This document shows positions 35,071 through 45,665 of a DNA stretch of 64,000 nucleotides, piece by piece (position 1 is the stretch's first letter; the number at the start of each line of letters is the position of its first letter). The stretch is from Rufibacter radiotolerans (GTDB lineage: Bacteria > Bacteroidota > Bacteroidia > Cytophagales > Hymenobacteraceae). The stretch lies in contig NZ_CP010777.1 in NCBI RefSeq assembly GCF_001078055.1, forward strand, positions 2,254,408-2,318,407, written 5' to 3'. The notes beneath the pieces were generated by a model that did not search any database, was not told the origin of the DNA, and was given only the letters and a program-made list of their open reading frames with translations. Both the position numbers and the translations under genes were made by a program.

Positions 35071-35551
35071 CTTTTAGGCACTAGGCCGTCCGGCTTTCTT
35101 AAATTCATAGAATCTACCCAGCGGAGCATTTAGACTATTCCACGCTTTCTTCTTGCGGGTACCAAGGTTGTGATTGATTTAGGTCACGTGATACCATTGC
35201 CAGACGTTACTCCAAAAAATACTCTCACTCTTCTAAAGTCACCTTGATAGTCAAGCAATTGCCAGATCCTGTAGTCTAACCTTTCCTTTTTTTTGCCTAA
35301 GGCCCCTTTTTAGATTATTTTTTTAAAATAATTTTTTCTTGTTTTTATCTAATGATCGAAGTTTGAAAATATGTTCTATCGCTTTAAAACCAATTTTTGG
35401 TAAACTAGCTAAAACAGTAATATTGTTAAATTTATATTTAAAATTATATACATCCTCTTATATTTTGTTTTTCTTGTTATTTTAAAATAATTTCATGGCG
35501 TTATTACGTATTTAATCTGAGTTCAGAATAAATACCTAGAAAAAAATACCT
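35071..35551. other. AT-rich intergenic stretch between the T9SS paralogs
   Basis: Strongly AT-rich with long T runs around 35285-35345 and no gene. A small hairpin ATACCT-gata-AGGTAT (35547-35562) overlaps the start of the leader box of paralog B. Confidence 0.45.
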
Positions 35552-35578
35552 GATAAGGTATAGGCTCCACCGTCTTGT
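35552..35578 (+). promoter_or_regulatory. leader box of T9SS paralog 2
   Basis: 27-bp segment from GATAAGGTATAGG to CCGTCTTGT, same length and 20/27 identity to the box before paralog 1, and 46 bp before the start. A TTG at its end is followed 21 nt later by TAATTTTT, a near -7 element. Confidence 0.5.
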
Positions 35579-35624
35579 ATTTAAACGACTATAACGTCTA
35601 ATTTTTTCACTAAAAATTTAAATT

Positions 35625-37055
35625 ATGAAATTAACAGCTACCAACTCGTTAGCAATTTTTTCAAAAATCCTATTTTTTATTATTTTCTTTACAACCTATT
35701 TAAGTTTTAAGAGTACTGCCCAAATAAGCCTGGGTACCAAGTATACCCAGAACTTTGATGGGTTGCCTGCCACTGCTCCCTTTATGGTGATGGATGGTTC
35801 TAATAATGGTAGTCCAGTAGTTTATAATAACTCCGTTGCTTGGATAAACGATACCTATGTAAGAGGTTGGTATGCGGCAATGAATACAACAACCACTCCT
35901 CTTCAATACTCCTCTTCTTCTAACCCAGTGTATGAATTTAAAAACAAAAAATACACAATAGGGAATGGCATAGTAGGGATGGGGTCACCGGGTGAGCTGT
36001 CCTTGGGTAGTTATACAGCCCAAGAAAACGCCAATGCTGAAACCGGTGATATTTTTTATGGGGTAAGATTCAAAAACACCTCTTCTAAAATCATCACTTT
36101 TATTGAGTTGAATTTTAGATTGGAACAGTGGCTAGACGCCGATTTACAAAGTAACCTACTACTTGACTACCAGGTATCTAGTACTCCTATAACCGATTTA
36201 AAAGCGGGCACCTGGACAAACGTTGGTGGTTCTACTCTAATGGTTGCTCCTCAAGATAATGTGAATAATGCCAGTAATGCAGATCTAACACCCGTGAATG
36301 GGAATGTGGTTTTCAAAGATATTACCGTAACTATTGGTTCACTGGCAAATTCGCCTTTTGTAGCCTTAGCAGTTTTGCCCGGCCAAGAAATAATGATCAG
36401 ATGGGCAGATCTTGCTGGCACCCAGAATGCCGGTAAAAAAGATATTTTAACCATAGACAACCTGGTAGTAACTCCTTATGGAGAAGATGCTGTCCCACTT
36501 CCCGTTACGCTCACCTCTTTCAATTCCAAAAACAAAGACGGCAAAGTAGATCTTACCTGGACCACTGCTTCTGAAAAGGACAACGATTATTTCCTTGTGG
36601 AGCGCAGTTCAGATGGCAAGGCTTTCCATGCCATCGGGCAGGTGAAGGGCAGTGGCACAAGCAACGTACAAAGAAGCTATACTTTTACAGATCCTTCTGC
36701 CAATGCAGGAACCTCTTATTACCGCTTAAAACAAGTAGATTTTGACGGCAAATCAGAACTATCCAAAGTCATTGCCCACACCTTAGGAAAATTGAATGCG
36801 GCGGCGGCTTTGCAGGTTGGGCGTAATCCCTTCCAGCAGCAACTGGCCTACAGTGTTCAGTCCCCTGCCGCCACCGAGGCAGTCGTAGAGCTTAGAAACA
36901 TGCAAGGGAAGGTTTTCCACACGGAAAAAGTGGCTTTAGCCACAGGCACCTCCCAGTTGGAAATTAGCACTGCGACACTTCCTCAAGGCGTTTACATTCT
37001 GTCTGTTACCGGCACCGACCTGCGCGTGTCACAGCGCGTAATGAAAATTCAATAA
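35625..37055 (+). CDS. secreted protein with T9SS sorting domain (tandem paralog B)
   Basis: 476 residues, the same architecture as the upstream gene: signal peptide (FSKILFFIIFFTTYLSFKST), unknown domain with QNFDGLPATAPF, VRGWYAAMNTT and KDILTIDNLVVTPYG, linker LPVTLTSFNSKNKDGKVDLT, and sorting domain VGRNPFQQQL...VYILSVTGTDLRVSQRVMKI. The pair arose by tandem duplication. The C-terminal third is more alike than the N-terminal two-thirds, which fits selection on the export signal or gene conversion. The cargo domain has no function I can name. A 20-bp perfect terminator follows. Confidence 0.85.
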   Translation: MKLTATNSLAIFSKILFFIIFFTTYLSFKSTAQISLGTKYTQNFDGLPATAPFMVMDGSNNGSPVVYNNSVAWINDTYVRGWYAAMNTTTTPLQYSSSSNPVYEFKNKKYTIGNGIVGMGSPGELSLGSYTAQENANAETGDIFYGVRFKNTSSKIITFIELNFRLEQWLDADLQSNLLLDYQVSSTPITDLKAGTWTNVGGSTLMVAPQDNVNNASNADLTPVNGNVVFKDITVTIGSLANSPFVALAVLPGQEIMIRWADLAGTQNAGKKDILTIDNLVVTPYGEDAVPLPVTLTSFNSKNKDGKVDLTWTTASEKDNDYFLVERSSDGKAFHAIGQVKGSGTSNVQRSYTFTDPSANAGTSYYRLKQVDFDGKSELSKVIAHTLGKLNAAAALQVGRNPFQQQLAYSVQSPAATEAVVELRNMQGKVFHTEKVALATGTSQLEISTATLPQGVYILSVTGTDLRVSQRVMKIQ

Positions 37056-37122
37056 CATAATTTACCCAGGTATACAGAGACCCCTGAGTTAGCATTTCAT
37101 TAATTTACATAGACCCTTTGTT

Positions 37123-37171
37123 AAACCCGGGGCTACTGTAGCTAAGCTACAGTAGCCCCGGGTTTCTTTTT
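37123..37171 (+). terminator. very strong terminator after T9SS paralog B
   Basis: Perfect 20-bp arms starting AAACCCGGGGCTAC with a 3-nt loop, followed by CTTTTTA. The structure is symmetrical and could also act from the other strand. Confidence 0.88.
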
Positions 37172-37373
37172 ATGGGTACTTCTATACCTTTTGCTCCTAC
37201 TATTGCCATTTAATCTTTCGCCTGAAAAGATGAGACAATAGAATTGAAAGCAAATCCGTCTGTTTAAAAGCCTTCCAGTTCAGGTACTTAGCAACCCCTC
37301 GCCCCTGCTTAACTAATGTAAATTTTTACAGTGTTTGGGATAGATTTTTTCAGGTACCTACGCATTCATTTAG

Positions 37374-37381
37374 TAAATTTG
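37374..37381 (+). promoter_or_regulatory. -7 element TAAATTTG before lysC
   Basis: Perfect match to the Bacteroidota TAnnTTTG box, 19 nt before the lysC ATG. No clear TTG lies at the -33 spacing, so it is only a candidate. Confidence 0.4.
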
Positions 37382-37400
37382 CAGGAATTATTTCGTTACT

Positions 37401-38735
37401 ATGAAAATCATGAAATTTGGGGGCACCTCCGTAGGCTCTGCGGAGCGGATGGGTGCTGTCTCACAACTACTTCCAACCCAGGAACCGGTTATTGTAGTGC
37501 TGTCTGCCATGTCAGGCACCACCAACCACCTGGTGCACATTGGGCAGGAGCTGGCGCAGGGAAACACTGACCAGGCTGAATCTCTCATAAACCAACTGGA
37601 GCAGCACTATAAACAGGTAGTTGCCCAACTATATAAACAGGAAACCTCCATTGAAAAAGGCAAACAGGTTTTGGCTACCGTTTTCCAAGACATAAGAGCA
37701 CGACTGGACCTTCCGTATTCCGGGGTAACCGAAAAAATCATTCTGGCTCAGGGCGAGTTGTTGTCCACCCAGCTTTTCCAGATTTTTCAGGAAGAGAAGG
37801 GCATCAAATCTGTGTTATTGCCGGCGCTGGAATTCATGCGCATTACGCCAGACGAGGAACCAGACCAGGCTTACATTAGAGAACACCTGAACCAGTTGCT
37901 GGCCCAGTACCCAGACAATCAGCTCTTTATTACGCAAGGGTACATCTGCCGCAACGCCAAAAACGAGATAGACAACCTGAAGCGGGGCGGAAGCGATTAC
38001 TCGGCCTCTATCATTGGGGCAGCGGTGAAGGCGTCTGAGATCCAGATCTGGACCGATATTGACGGCATGCACAACAATGACCCGCGGGTGGTGAAAAACA
38101 CCTACCCCATTGCCGAACTGTCTTTTGACGAAGCAGCTGAGCTGGCGTATTTCGGGGCGAAGATTCTGCACCCTTCCAGTATCTTGCCTGCCCAGCAGGG
38201 CAATATTCCGGTTAGGTTACTGAATACCATGCAGCCTGAAGCCACCGGCACCACCATCTCGTCTAAAAAATCGGGTAGCAAGATAAAAGCAGTGGCGGCC
38301 AAAGACGGCATCATTGCCATTAAGATCAAATCCAGCCGCATGTTGCTGGCCTATGGTTTCCTGCGCAGTGTTTTTGAGGTGTTTGAACGCTTTAAAACGC
38401 CTATTGACATGATCACCACTTCTGAGGTGGCCGTCTCCCTTACCATTGACAATGACAAATACCTGCCCGAGATCACCGAGGCCCTGCAGCGTTTTGGCAC
38501 AGTAGAGATTGACTCGGGCCTGACCATTGTCTGCGTGGTGGGTGACTTTATGGAAGACAAACCAGGAGCCGCCCTGCGGGTGGTGCAGTCGTTGGCCCAG
38601 ATTCCGTTGCGCATGATCTCTTACGGCGGAAGCAAAAACAACATTAGCTTTCTGGTGAACACAAAATTTAAAGAAGAAGCTTTGATTTCCATCAATGAAG
38701 GCGTTTTCCAGGAAAGAGAGGAGGCCAATGCTTAA
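37401..38735 (+). CDS. lysC: aspartate kinase
   Basis: 444 residues. The kinase domain begins MKIMKFGGTSVGSAERM and contains GYICRNAKNEIDNLKRGGSDYSA (phosphate- and aspartate-binding region) and WTDIDGMHNNDPRVV. Two ACT domains follow (about 310-440), with INDxxISFLV-type strands, which usually bind lysine or threonine for feedback inhibition. It makes aspartyl phosphate, the first step to lysine, threonine and methionine. It overlaps lysA by 8 nt, so this copy is probably dedicated to the lysine branch. No homoserine dehydrogenase domain is fused; hom is encoded separately on the other strand. Confidence 0.95.
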   Translation: MKIMKFGGTSVGSAERMGAVSQLLPTQEPVIVVLSAMSGTTNHLVHIGQELAQGNTDQAESLINQLEQHYKQVVAQLYKQETSIEKGKQVLATVFQDIRARLDLPYSGVTEKIILAQGELLSTQLFQIFQEEKGIKSVLLPALEFMRITPDEEPDQAYIREHLNQLLAQYPDNQLFITQGYICRNAKNEIDNLKRGGSDYSASIIGAAVKASEIQIWTDIDGMHNNDPRVVKNTYPIAELSFDEAAELAYFGAKILHPSSILPAQQGNIPVRLLNTMQPEATGTTISSKKSGSKIKAVAAKDGIIAIKIKSSRMLLAYGFLRSVFEVFERFKTPIDMITTSEVAVSLTIDNDKYLPEITEALQRFGTVEIDSGLTIVCVVGDFMEDKPGAALRVVQSLAQIPLRMISYGGSKNNISFLVNTKFKEEALISINEGVFQEREEANA

Positions 38736-39873
38736 GGAGCAACTTTCGGTATTTGAGCAACACACCACCCCTTTCTATGCCTATGATCTTGGTTTACTGC
38801 GCCAGACCTTAGATTTGGCGCGCGCCGAGGCCAGCAAATACGGATACCACGTGCACTACGCCCTTAAGGCCAACGCCAACGCCCCTATTCTGGCCGAGGT
38901 GCTTGAAAGAGGGTTCGGGGCTGATTGCGTAAGCGGGAATGAAGTGCGCCGGGCGCTGGAAGCCGGTTTTGGCCCGGAGCAAGTGGTCTTTGCCGGCGTA
39001 GGGAAATCTGACGCTGAAATCAACTTCGCCCTGCAGTCCAACATATTCTGCTTCAACTGTGAATCTGTGCAGGAGTTGGAGGTGATTCAGGAACTGGCGG
39101 CCACCCAGGGAAAAACAGCCCAGGTGGCGCTTCGCATAAACCCAAACGTAGACGCCTACACCCACAAATACATTACCACCGGCCTGGAGGAAAACAAGTT
39201 CGGGATTAATGTATGGGAACTGGAAGGACTGGTGCTCCGCTTCGCGGAATGGCCTAACCTTAGATTGATTGGGTTGCACTTCCATATTGGCTCCCAAATC
39301 ACTGACTTGCGGGCCTTTGAAAACCTGTGCGTGCGGGTGAATGAAATCCAGCGCTGGTTTGAGGACCGCGGTTTGGTATTCCCGCACCTGAACGTAGGCG
39401 GCGGACTGGGCGTGGATTACCGCGCCCCAGAGGAGAACCCTATTGCGGACTTTGCGGCCTATTTCAAGATCTTTGATCTGTTACTGGAGAAACGCCCTGG
39501 ACAGCAGGTTCATTTTGAGCTAGGAAGAGCCTTGGTGGCCCCCAGCGGAAACCTCATCTCCAAAGTACTGTACCTGAAACACGGTCAGAAAACCAACTTC
39601 GTGATACTGGATGCGGGTATGACTGAACTTATGCGCCCCGCCTTGTACCAGGCGTACCATAAAATAGAAAACCTCAGCAGCGATTTGCCAGAGAAAACCT
39701 ATGACGTGGTAGGTCCCATCTGCGAGTCAACGGACTGTTTCGCCAAGGGTTATATCCTGCCCGAAACCAAACGAGGAGACCTGGTTGCCATCCGGACTGC
39801 CGGTGCGTACGGGGAAGTGATGGTTTCAGAATACAACCTACGGGATAAGGTGAAAGCTATTTATTTATCATAA
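38728..39873 (+). CDS. lysA: diaminopimelate decarboxylase
   Basis: 381 residues from MLKEQLSVFEQHTTPFYAYD. The PLP lysine is K47 in HYALKANANA. Further marks are LHFHIGSQI, LNVGGGLGVDY, FELGRALVAPSG, CESTDCFAKG with the catalytic Cys, and the final EYNLRDK. It decarboxylates meso-diaminopimelate to lysine. A longer in-frame start at 38695 lies inside lysC and adds residues unlike the family, so 38728 is chosen. The 8-nt overlap with lysC shows an operon. A perfect bidirectional palindrome follows. Confidence 0.95.
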   Translation: MLKEQLSVFEQHTTPFYAYDLGLLRQTLDLARAEASKYGYHVHYALKANANAPILAEVLERGFGADCVSGNEVRRALEAGFGPEQVVFAGVGKSDAEINFALQSNIFCFNCESVQELEVIQELAATQGKTAQVALRINPNVDAYTHKYITTGLEENKFGINVWELEGLVLRFAEWPNLRLIGLHFHIGSQITDLRAFENLCVRVNEIQRWFEDRGLVFPHLNVGGGLGVDYRAPEENPIADFAAYFKIFDLLLEKRPGQQVHFELGRALVAPSGNLISKVLYLKHGQKTNFVILDAGMTELMRPALYQAYHKIENLSSDLPEKTYDVVGPICESTDCFAKGYILPETKRGDLVAIRTAGAYGEVMVSEYNLRDKVKAIYLS

Positions 39874-39904
39874 GTCTAGGGTATTATACTCAAGTCTACT
39901 TTTT

Positions 39905-39954
39905 AAAATCTGTTTTAGGGCCGTTTTTCATAAAACGGCCCTAAAACAGATTTT
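39905..39954. repeat. dispersed palindromic repeat, copy 6 (perfect 23-bp arms)
   Basis: Arms AAAATCTGTTTTAGGGCC... and its complement around a 4-nt loop, ending TTTTTT; probably doubles as the lysA terminator. Confidence 0.85.
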
Positions 39955-40066
39955 TTGCTTTATGCCTTTCCCATGGGTTCATTTCGGAGTGGGCATTAAA
40001 AGTAATTTGCTGAGAGGAGATAACTATTGGGAGAATAGAGCTTTATCCTATTGGAATATTGCTGGC

Positions 40067-40102
40067 GTTTCGGGCCTGTTTTCCAGAAAACAGGCCCGAA
40101 AC
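40067..40102. repeat. dispersed palindromic repeat, copy 7 (perfect)
   Basis: GTTTCGGGCCTGTTTTC-ca-GAAAACAGGCCCGAAAC. The cleanest copy, with 17-bp arms. Confidence 0.85.
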
Positions 40103-40174
40103 AGTTTTAGAACCAGGTATCGTTTGGAGACGAACACCCTTGCCCTAAACCAGGAAACAGACTTTGCCCAAACG

Positions 40175-40202
40175 AAAAGCCCAGCTTTCTAGCTGGGCTT
40201 TT
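40175..40202. terminator. bidirectional terminator between lysA and hom
   Basis: AAAAGCCCAGCT-ttct-AGCTGGGCTTTT between convergent genes. Confidence 0.88.
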
Positions 40203-40300
40203 GGTAATTAAACGAACTAAAATGAACAAACTACTTTCTACTTTTTAAGAGGATTTAATGTAACTCCCATATTTTACAACCTTATTAGGGGATTAAAAGC

Positions 40301-41554
40301 TTAGGCGTTTGACCAAGCCACTGATTCTTTTTCCCGAACCTCCTTCACTTCTTCAAATCCTGAGGAAAGGGCCATGATATAAGCACCTGCTTGTCTGATC
40401 TGCTCCTGAGATTTAATGAGGTTACCTAGCGTTACGGTACCAATCAGGCTGAAGGCATCTGCCTCGCGTTGCACCGTCTGCAGGTTGGAAAGGCCAAGGG
40501 CCACTACCAGGTCTGGCTCGGGGCAACGCAGGTATACCTCCAGTTCATAGTCTAAAGCCAGGGCGGCAGCGTTTTTATGCCGTTGCAGTTTCTTATACCC
40601 GTAGCGGTACCCGCGGCTGATGGATTCAATGTCTGAAAGCACGGCAGACCCGGTGGGGTGCCCGCCGGCGCCTCTGCCTTTAAACAGTTGCGTTCCGGAG
40701 TAGCCGCCTTCCACTACCACGCCATTGAATTCCTGCTCCACGCCATATAAATCATCTGAGGCCCTTACCAGGCTAGGCAACACCAAGGGCACCAACTCCC
40801 CGTCTGCGGTCTCGTGCACAGAGGCCACCAGTTTTATCACGGCGTCATGTTGTTTGGCAAACTCCCAGTCCTGGTGGCCCAGGAAATCAATCCCGAAGAA
40901 AGCCACCTCTTCCGGGGCCAGCGTGCGGCCGAAGGCATGGGCCGCCAAGATGCAGAGTTTGTGCCGGGAATCGGCGCCGGCCACATCCAGCCAAGGGTCC
41001 AGCTCGGCGAAGCCTTTGTCCTGGGCCTCTTTCAGAGCCTCGCTGTAAGCCTTTTGGTTTTTGAAGATCTGGCTGAGGATGTAATTAGACGAACCGTTGA
41101 GAATGCCATGCACCCGGGCCACCGGCTCATTTGAAAAATACTCTTCTACCGTTCTAATAATTGGAATGCCCCCGGCCACCGCGGACTCATACAAAAGCGT
41201 GCCGCCAAACTCTTCCTGCAAAGCCAAAAGTTCAGGCAAATGATAGGCCACCAGTTTTTTATTCGCTGTAACCACTTTCTTCCCTCTGCGCAAGGCTTCA
41301 GAAACAATGGCATAGGCTTCATTGGCATCACTAATGGCCTCCACCAGAATATCCAGATGCTCGTCCTGCACTACTTCCAGCCAGTCATAGGTGAAGTTTT
41401 CCGGGGGAAGCGGCCGCAATTTGTTGGGGTCTTTCACGCAAATGCGCGCTACTTTGTAGGGCAGAGATTCTTCGCGGGCCAATATGTCATATAGTCCCTG
41501 GCCTACGCAGCCAAACCCAAACAAGCCAATAGTTAGAAGACGGTGGGAATCCAT
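40301..41554 (-). CDS. hom: homoserine dehydrogenase
   Basis: 417 residues. The NAD(P)-binding motif GLFGFGCVGQGLYDIL is followed by VVTANKKLVAYH, the signature ESAVAGGIPIIRT and LNGSSNYIL, and the catalytic region KGFAELDPWLDVAGADSRHKLCILA. A C-terminal ACT-like domain (about 345-405) is suggested by VYLRCPEPDLVVALG and FSLIGTV. It reduces aspartate semialdehyde to homoserine. It is the third gene of metY-metX-hom and overlaps metX by 22 nt, so homoserine made here is placed directly before its acetylation by MetX. Confidence 0.95.
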   Translation of the reverse strand: MDSHRLLTIGLFGFGCVGQGLYDILAREESLPYKVARICVKDPNKLRPLPPENFTYDWLEVVQDEHLDILVEAISDANEAYAIVSEALRRGKKVVTANKKLVAYHLPELLALQEEFGGTLLYESAVAGGIPIIRTVEEYFSNEPVARVHGILNGSSNYILSQIFKNQKAYSEALKEAQDKGFAELDPWLDVAGADSRHKLCILAAHAFGRTLAPEEVAFFGIDFLGHQDWEFAKQHDAVIKLVASVHETADGELVPLVLPSLVRASDDLYGVEQEFNGVVVEGGYSGTQLFKGRGAGGHPTGSAVLSDIESISRGYRYGYKKLQRHKNAAALALDYELEVYLRCPEPDLVVALGLSNLQTVQREADAFSLIGTVTLGNLIKSQEQIRQAGAYIMALSSGFEEVKEVREKESVAWSNA

Positions 41555-42588
41555 GTTTTTCGGGGTTGTTTTTTCTGTAAAAAAGTATCCAGGGCACGGC
41601 TTATTTGGGCCGTCTCCAGTAAAAAGCCATCATGACCGGCTTCTGAGTTAATGATCTGTAGAGTGGCGTTTGAAATGTGGCGGGCCACAAACCGCTGCTC
41701 GTTCACGGGGAACAACACATCTGTATCCACGCCAATCACCAGGGTCTCGGCCTGCACCCGGCGCAGCGCCTCTTCCAGGCCTCCGCGGTTGCGGCCCACG
41801 TGATGGTTATCCATCATCTTGGTCAATTGCCAGTAAGAAAAGGCATTAAACCGCTGTGCCAGCTTCTCGCCCTGGTATTGCTGATAAGTTGAGGCGCGGT
41901 AATGGCGCTTCCGGTCACCAGAGGAATCACGCTGGGACTGGTTATATGACTTGTAGGTACGGTAAGACAGCAAGGCAATGGCCCGCGCGGTCCGCATGCC
42001 CTGCAAACCGGCGTCATCAGTATCTAACTGCCAGGTCACATCTTGTTCAATGGCCATGCGCTGGGTTTCATGGAAAGCGATGGCCCAAGGGGTTTGGCGG
42101 GAATTGGCCGCCACCTGCACCAGGCGCCTGGTTACCTCTGGGTTTTCAATGGCCCACTCCAAGGCTTGCTGTCCGCCCAGTGAACCGCCAACCAACACGT
42201 CAATCTGCTCAATACCCAGTTCCTGACGCAACAAGTCAAAAGCTTTCACGGCATCCAGAACGGAAAGCGTTGGGAACGCGTGGTAATAAGGCTTACCCGT
42301 ATCTGGGTTGAGGCTCAAGGGACCAGTGGACCCGTAGCAACTGCCCAAAGAGTTGGCGCAAACAATGAAATGGTTGGTAGGATCAAAGGTTTTGCCTTCG
42401 CCAAAGAGGCCTTCCCACCAGTCTTTCACAAAGGCGTTGCCGGTAAAGGCATGGCACACCCAGATCACGTTGCTACGGTCTTCGTTCAAGGTGCCCCAGG
42501 TGGTGTAAAAGAGTTGGAAGCCAGGCAATGATCGCCCGGACTCCAAAAGAAACTCATCTGTATAAGTAAAAACGCGTCCTGATAACAT
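41533..42588 (-). CDS. metX: homoserine O-acetyltransferase
   Basis: 351 residues of the alpha/beta-hydrolase acyltransferase family. The nucleophile Ser136 lies in VLVGGSLGGQQALEWAI; the acid is in VIGVDTDVLFP and the His in SEAGHDGFLLE. Further typical marks are WVCHAFTGNA, NSLGSCYGSTGP and the NHHVGRNRGG helix. It transfers acetyl from acetyl-CoA to homoserine. It is the middle gene of the operon, 8 nt after metY and overlapping hom. Specificity for acetyl rather than succinyl is inferred from similarity and from the neighbouring O-acetylhomoserine sulfhydrylase. Confidence 0.95.
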   Translation of the reverse strand: MLSGRVFTYTDEFLLESGRSLPGFQLFYTTWGTLNEDRSNVIWVCHAFTGNAFVKDWWEGLFGEGKTFDPTNHFIVCANSLGSCYGSTGPLSLNPDTGKPYYHAFPTLSVLDAVKAFDLLRQELGIEQIDVLVGGSLGGQQALEWAIENPEVTRRLVQVAANSRQTPWAIAFHETQRMAIEQDVTWQLDTDDAGLQGMRTARAIALLSYRTYKSYNQSQRDSSGDRKRHYRASTYQQYQGEKLAQRFNAFSYWQLTKMMDNHHVGRNRGGLEEALRRVQAETLVIGVDTDVLFPVNEQRFVARHISNATLQIINSEAGHDGFLLETAQISRALDTFLQKKQPRKTWIPTVF

Positions 42589-42596
42589 GGCAACTA

Positions 42597-43943
<1,347 letters not shown>

Positions 43944-44048
43944 TTACAATTGAAAAATTGAACAAAAACAAGACTCCGGGAAAACTAACGAATAGCAGGA
44001 ACAACCCTGCCGCGGCACGTCAGACCCTGGAAAACAGGAAAAGGTGGA

Positions 44049-44090
44049 TTAGAAGCGACAACAACAGCCCCGCATGCTACACATTCGCAT
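44049..44090 (-). CDS. putative cysteine-rich leader peptide of metY operon
   Basis: 14 codons encode MRMCSMRGCCCRF and stop TAA. Four of 13 residues are Cys, three in a row (TGT TGT TGT), and three are Met. It lies between the SAM-I riboswitch and metY, ending 117 nt before the metY ATG. The start codon and the Cys codons lie on opposite sides of a hairpin: GCATGC pairs with GCATGC, and ACAACA pairs with TGTTGT. Downstream lies a second hairpin GCAGG-gttgtt-CCTGC (about 43998-44013). Ribosome stalling on the Cys codons could refold the leader, as known for poly-Cys leaders in actinobacteria. Translation is not proven; chance occurrence is the main alternative. Confidence 0.55.
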   Translation of the reverse strand: MRMCSMRGCCCRF

Positions 44091-44199
44091 GCTTGTTGTG
44101 CTAATAGAGAAATGAATTGTACTACCTGTTACCAACGCCGTTTGGCGTGACCCTGCATTGTAAGAAGTGGCTTTTGCTTGATTTTCCATCTTCGTATCA

Positions 44200-44310
44200 A
44201 TTTATATTCCCCAAGGCAATATGTCCATTGGGTTCAGGAATTAGCACCTTACACGGTTGGTAGGTTGCTAGAGCTTCTCAGAGCCTGTCTCTCCACTCTT
44301 CTTTATAAAT
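44200..44310 (-). promoter_or_regulatory. SAM-I (S-box) riboswitch of metY-metX-hom
   Basis: On the minus strand P1 is ATTTATA (44304-44310) with TATAAAT (44200-44206). Inside are the conserved blocks AAGAAGAGTGGAGAGAC, GGCTCTGAGAAGCTCT, AGCAACC and AAGGTGCTAATTCCTG, in S-box order. SAM binding should reduce expression of the methionine operon. The aptamer starts about 20 nt after the predicted transcription start. Confidence 0.85.
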
Positions 44311-44339
44311 CAACTACCTTGATAATTGACTTGATATTG

Positions 44340-44369
44340 CAAATGTAGGCCCCAAAACATTATTTCCAA
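44340..44369 (-). promoter_or_regulatory. promoter of the metY operon
   Basis: TTG-N19-TACATTTG on the minus strand, a perfect Bacteroidota -33/-7 pair. It fires into the SAM-I aptamer. Confidence 0.7.
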
Positions 44370-44612
44370 ACTATTTTAAAAAAATTAACAAATTATTTTT
44401 GCCAAGCCCGCAACACCTGCTTTCTACCGTTGCCAATGTCATATCGCTACCTAACATTCATTAGCAACTTCACAACAACCCTCCTTTGCACCATCAGTCA
44501 CCCTCTCTGCTTAAATGGATGTTCTAGGTTTTTAGAAATAGGTAAACCGGCCCGGAGCCTATCGTTTCTGGCCTACCCTGGGGCACAAAGAAGAAACAGT
44601 TTTGATCCTTCC

Positions 44613-44642
44613 TTGCCCCTTATCTATCCTTTCCTAACTTTG
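44613..44642 (+). promoter_or_regulatory. promoter of purC
   Basis: TTG-N19-TAACTTTG, perfect Bacteroidota -33/-7 pair ending 19 nt before the purC ATG; a very short leader results. Confidence 0.65.
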
Positions 44643-44661
44643 CCGCTGTTAGTCCTTTCTT

Positions 44662-45597
44662 ATGCAAGCATTAAAAGAAACCAACTTCCATTTCCCCAAC
44701 CAGACCGGGTTTTACCGGGGCAAAGTCCGCGACGTTTATTATTTCAAAGACAAGTTGGCCATGGTGGCCACCGACCGCATCTCAGCGTTTGACGTGGTGC
44801 TGCCACGGGCCATCCCCTATAAAGGACAGGTATTGAACCAGATAGCGGCTTCTTTCCTGAAAGCCACCGCCGATGTGGTGCCAAACTGGGTCATCAGCCA
44901 TCCGGCGCCTAACGTGACCATAGGCAAGCAGTGCGATACGTTCAAAGTGGAGATGGTGATCAGGGGCTACCTGGCAGGCCATGCCTGGCGCGAGTACAGT
45001 GCCGGCAAACGCACCCTTTGCGGGGTAACGATGCCAGAAGGATTAAAGGAAAACGACCCCTTCCCGGAGCCTATCATCACCCCTACCACCAAAGCGGCAG
45101 AAGGCCATGACGAGGATATTTCACGGGAGGAGATTCTGCGCCAGGGAATAGTATCTGAGCAAGATTACCTGCAGATAGAGGCTTACACAAGAGCCCTTTT
45201 CAAGCGGGGCACCGAACTGGCCGCCGCCCGGGGTTTGATCCTGGTGGACACCAAATACGAGTTCGGCAAAGCCGATGGCAAAATTTATGTGATTGATGAA
45301 ATCCATACGCCCGACTCCTCCAGGTTCTTTTACGCCGAGGGCTATCAGGCGCGGCAGGACGCCGGCCAGCCGCAACGCCAACTATCCAAGGAGTTTGTGC
45401 GTCAATGGCTCATAGAAAACGGGTTTCAGGGCAAAGAGGGGCAACAGGTACCGGAAATGACAGATGCCAAGGTCACCGAGATTTCGCAGCGGTATATTGA
45501 ATTATATGAGCAATTACTAGGCGAGAAATTTATTCCGCAAGATTACGCCAGTCAGCCACATAGCCTCCAGGAAAGCATTGCCGCAAACATTTTTTAA
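44662..45597 (+). CDS. purC: SAICAR synthetase (phosphoribosylaminoimidazole-succinocarboxamide synthase)
   Basis: 311 residues, the longer PurC type. Marks are [13 protein letters not shown] (ATP site), [20 protein letters not shown], the signature [16 protein letters not shown], and [12 protein letters not shown]...[17 protein letters not shown]. It ligates aspartate to CAIR in purine synthesis. It has its own promoter just upstream. Downstream genes (STAS, RNase Z) are on the same strand after a 68-nt gap and may be partly co-transcribed. A longer frame to the left (44430) is in another phase and is not part of the gene. Confidence 0.96.
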   Translation: MQALKETNFHFPNQTGFYRGKVRDVYYFKDKLAMVATDRISAFDVVLPRAIPYKGQVLNQIAASFLKATADVVPNWVISHPAPNVTIGKQCDTFKVEMVIRGYLAGHAWREYSAGKRTLCGVTMPEGLKENDPFPEPIITPTTKAAEGHDEDISREEILRQGIVSEQDYLQIEAYTRALFKRGTELAAARGLILVDTKYEFGKADGKIYVIDEIHTPDSSRFFYAEGYQARQDAGQPQRQLSKEFVRQWLIENGFQGKEGQQVPEMTDAKVTEISQRYIELYEQLLGEKFIPQDYASQPHSLQESIAANIF

Positions 45598-45665
45598 CAT
45601 ACTTTGTTACAGATATTCCACCAAAAATTGGTAGATTCGCAGTCTAAACCTTTTTGCTGTTACTT

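Noticed and set aside
37172..37213. 14-codon frame MGTSIPFAPTIAI before lysC, resembling a Thr/Ile attenuator peptide
   Set aside because: It lies directly after a strong terminator and upstream of the likely lysC -7 element, so it is probably not in the lysC transcript; no hairpin pairing is evident.
39962..40192. 76-codon plus frame after lysA
   Set aside because: It spans a perfect palindromic repeat and the bidirectional terminator, which argues against a protein.
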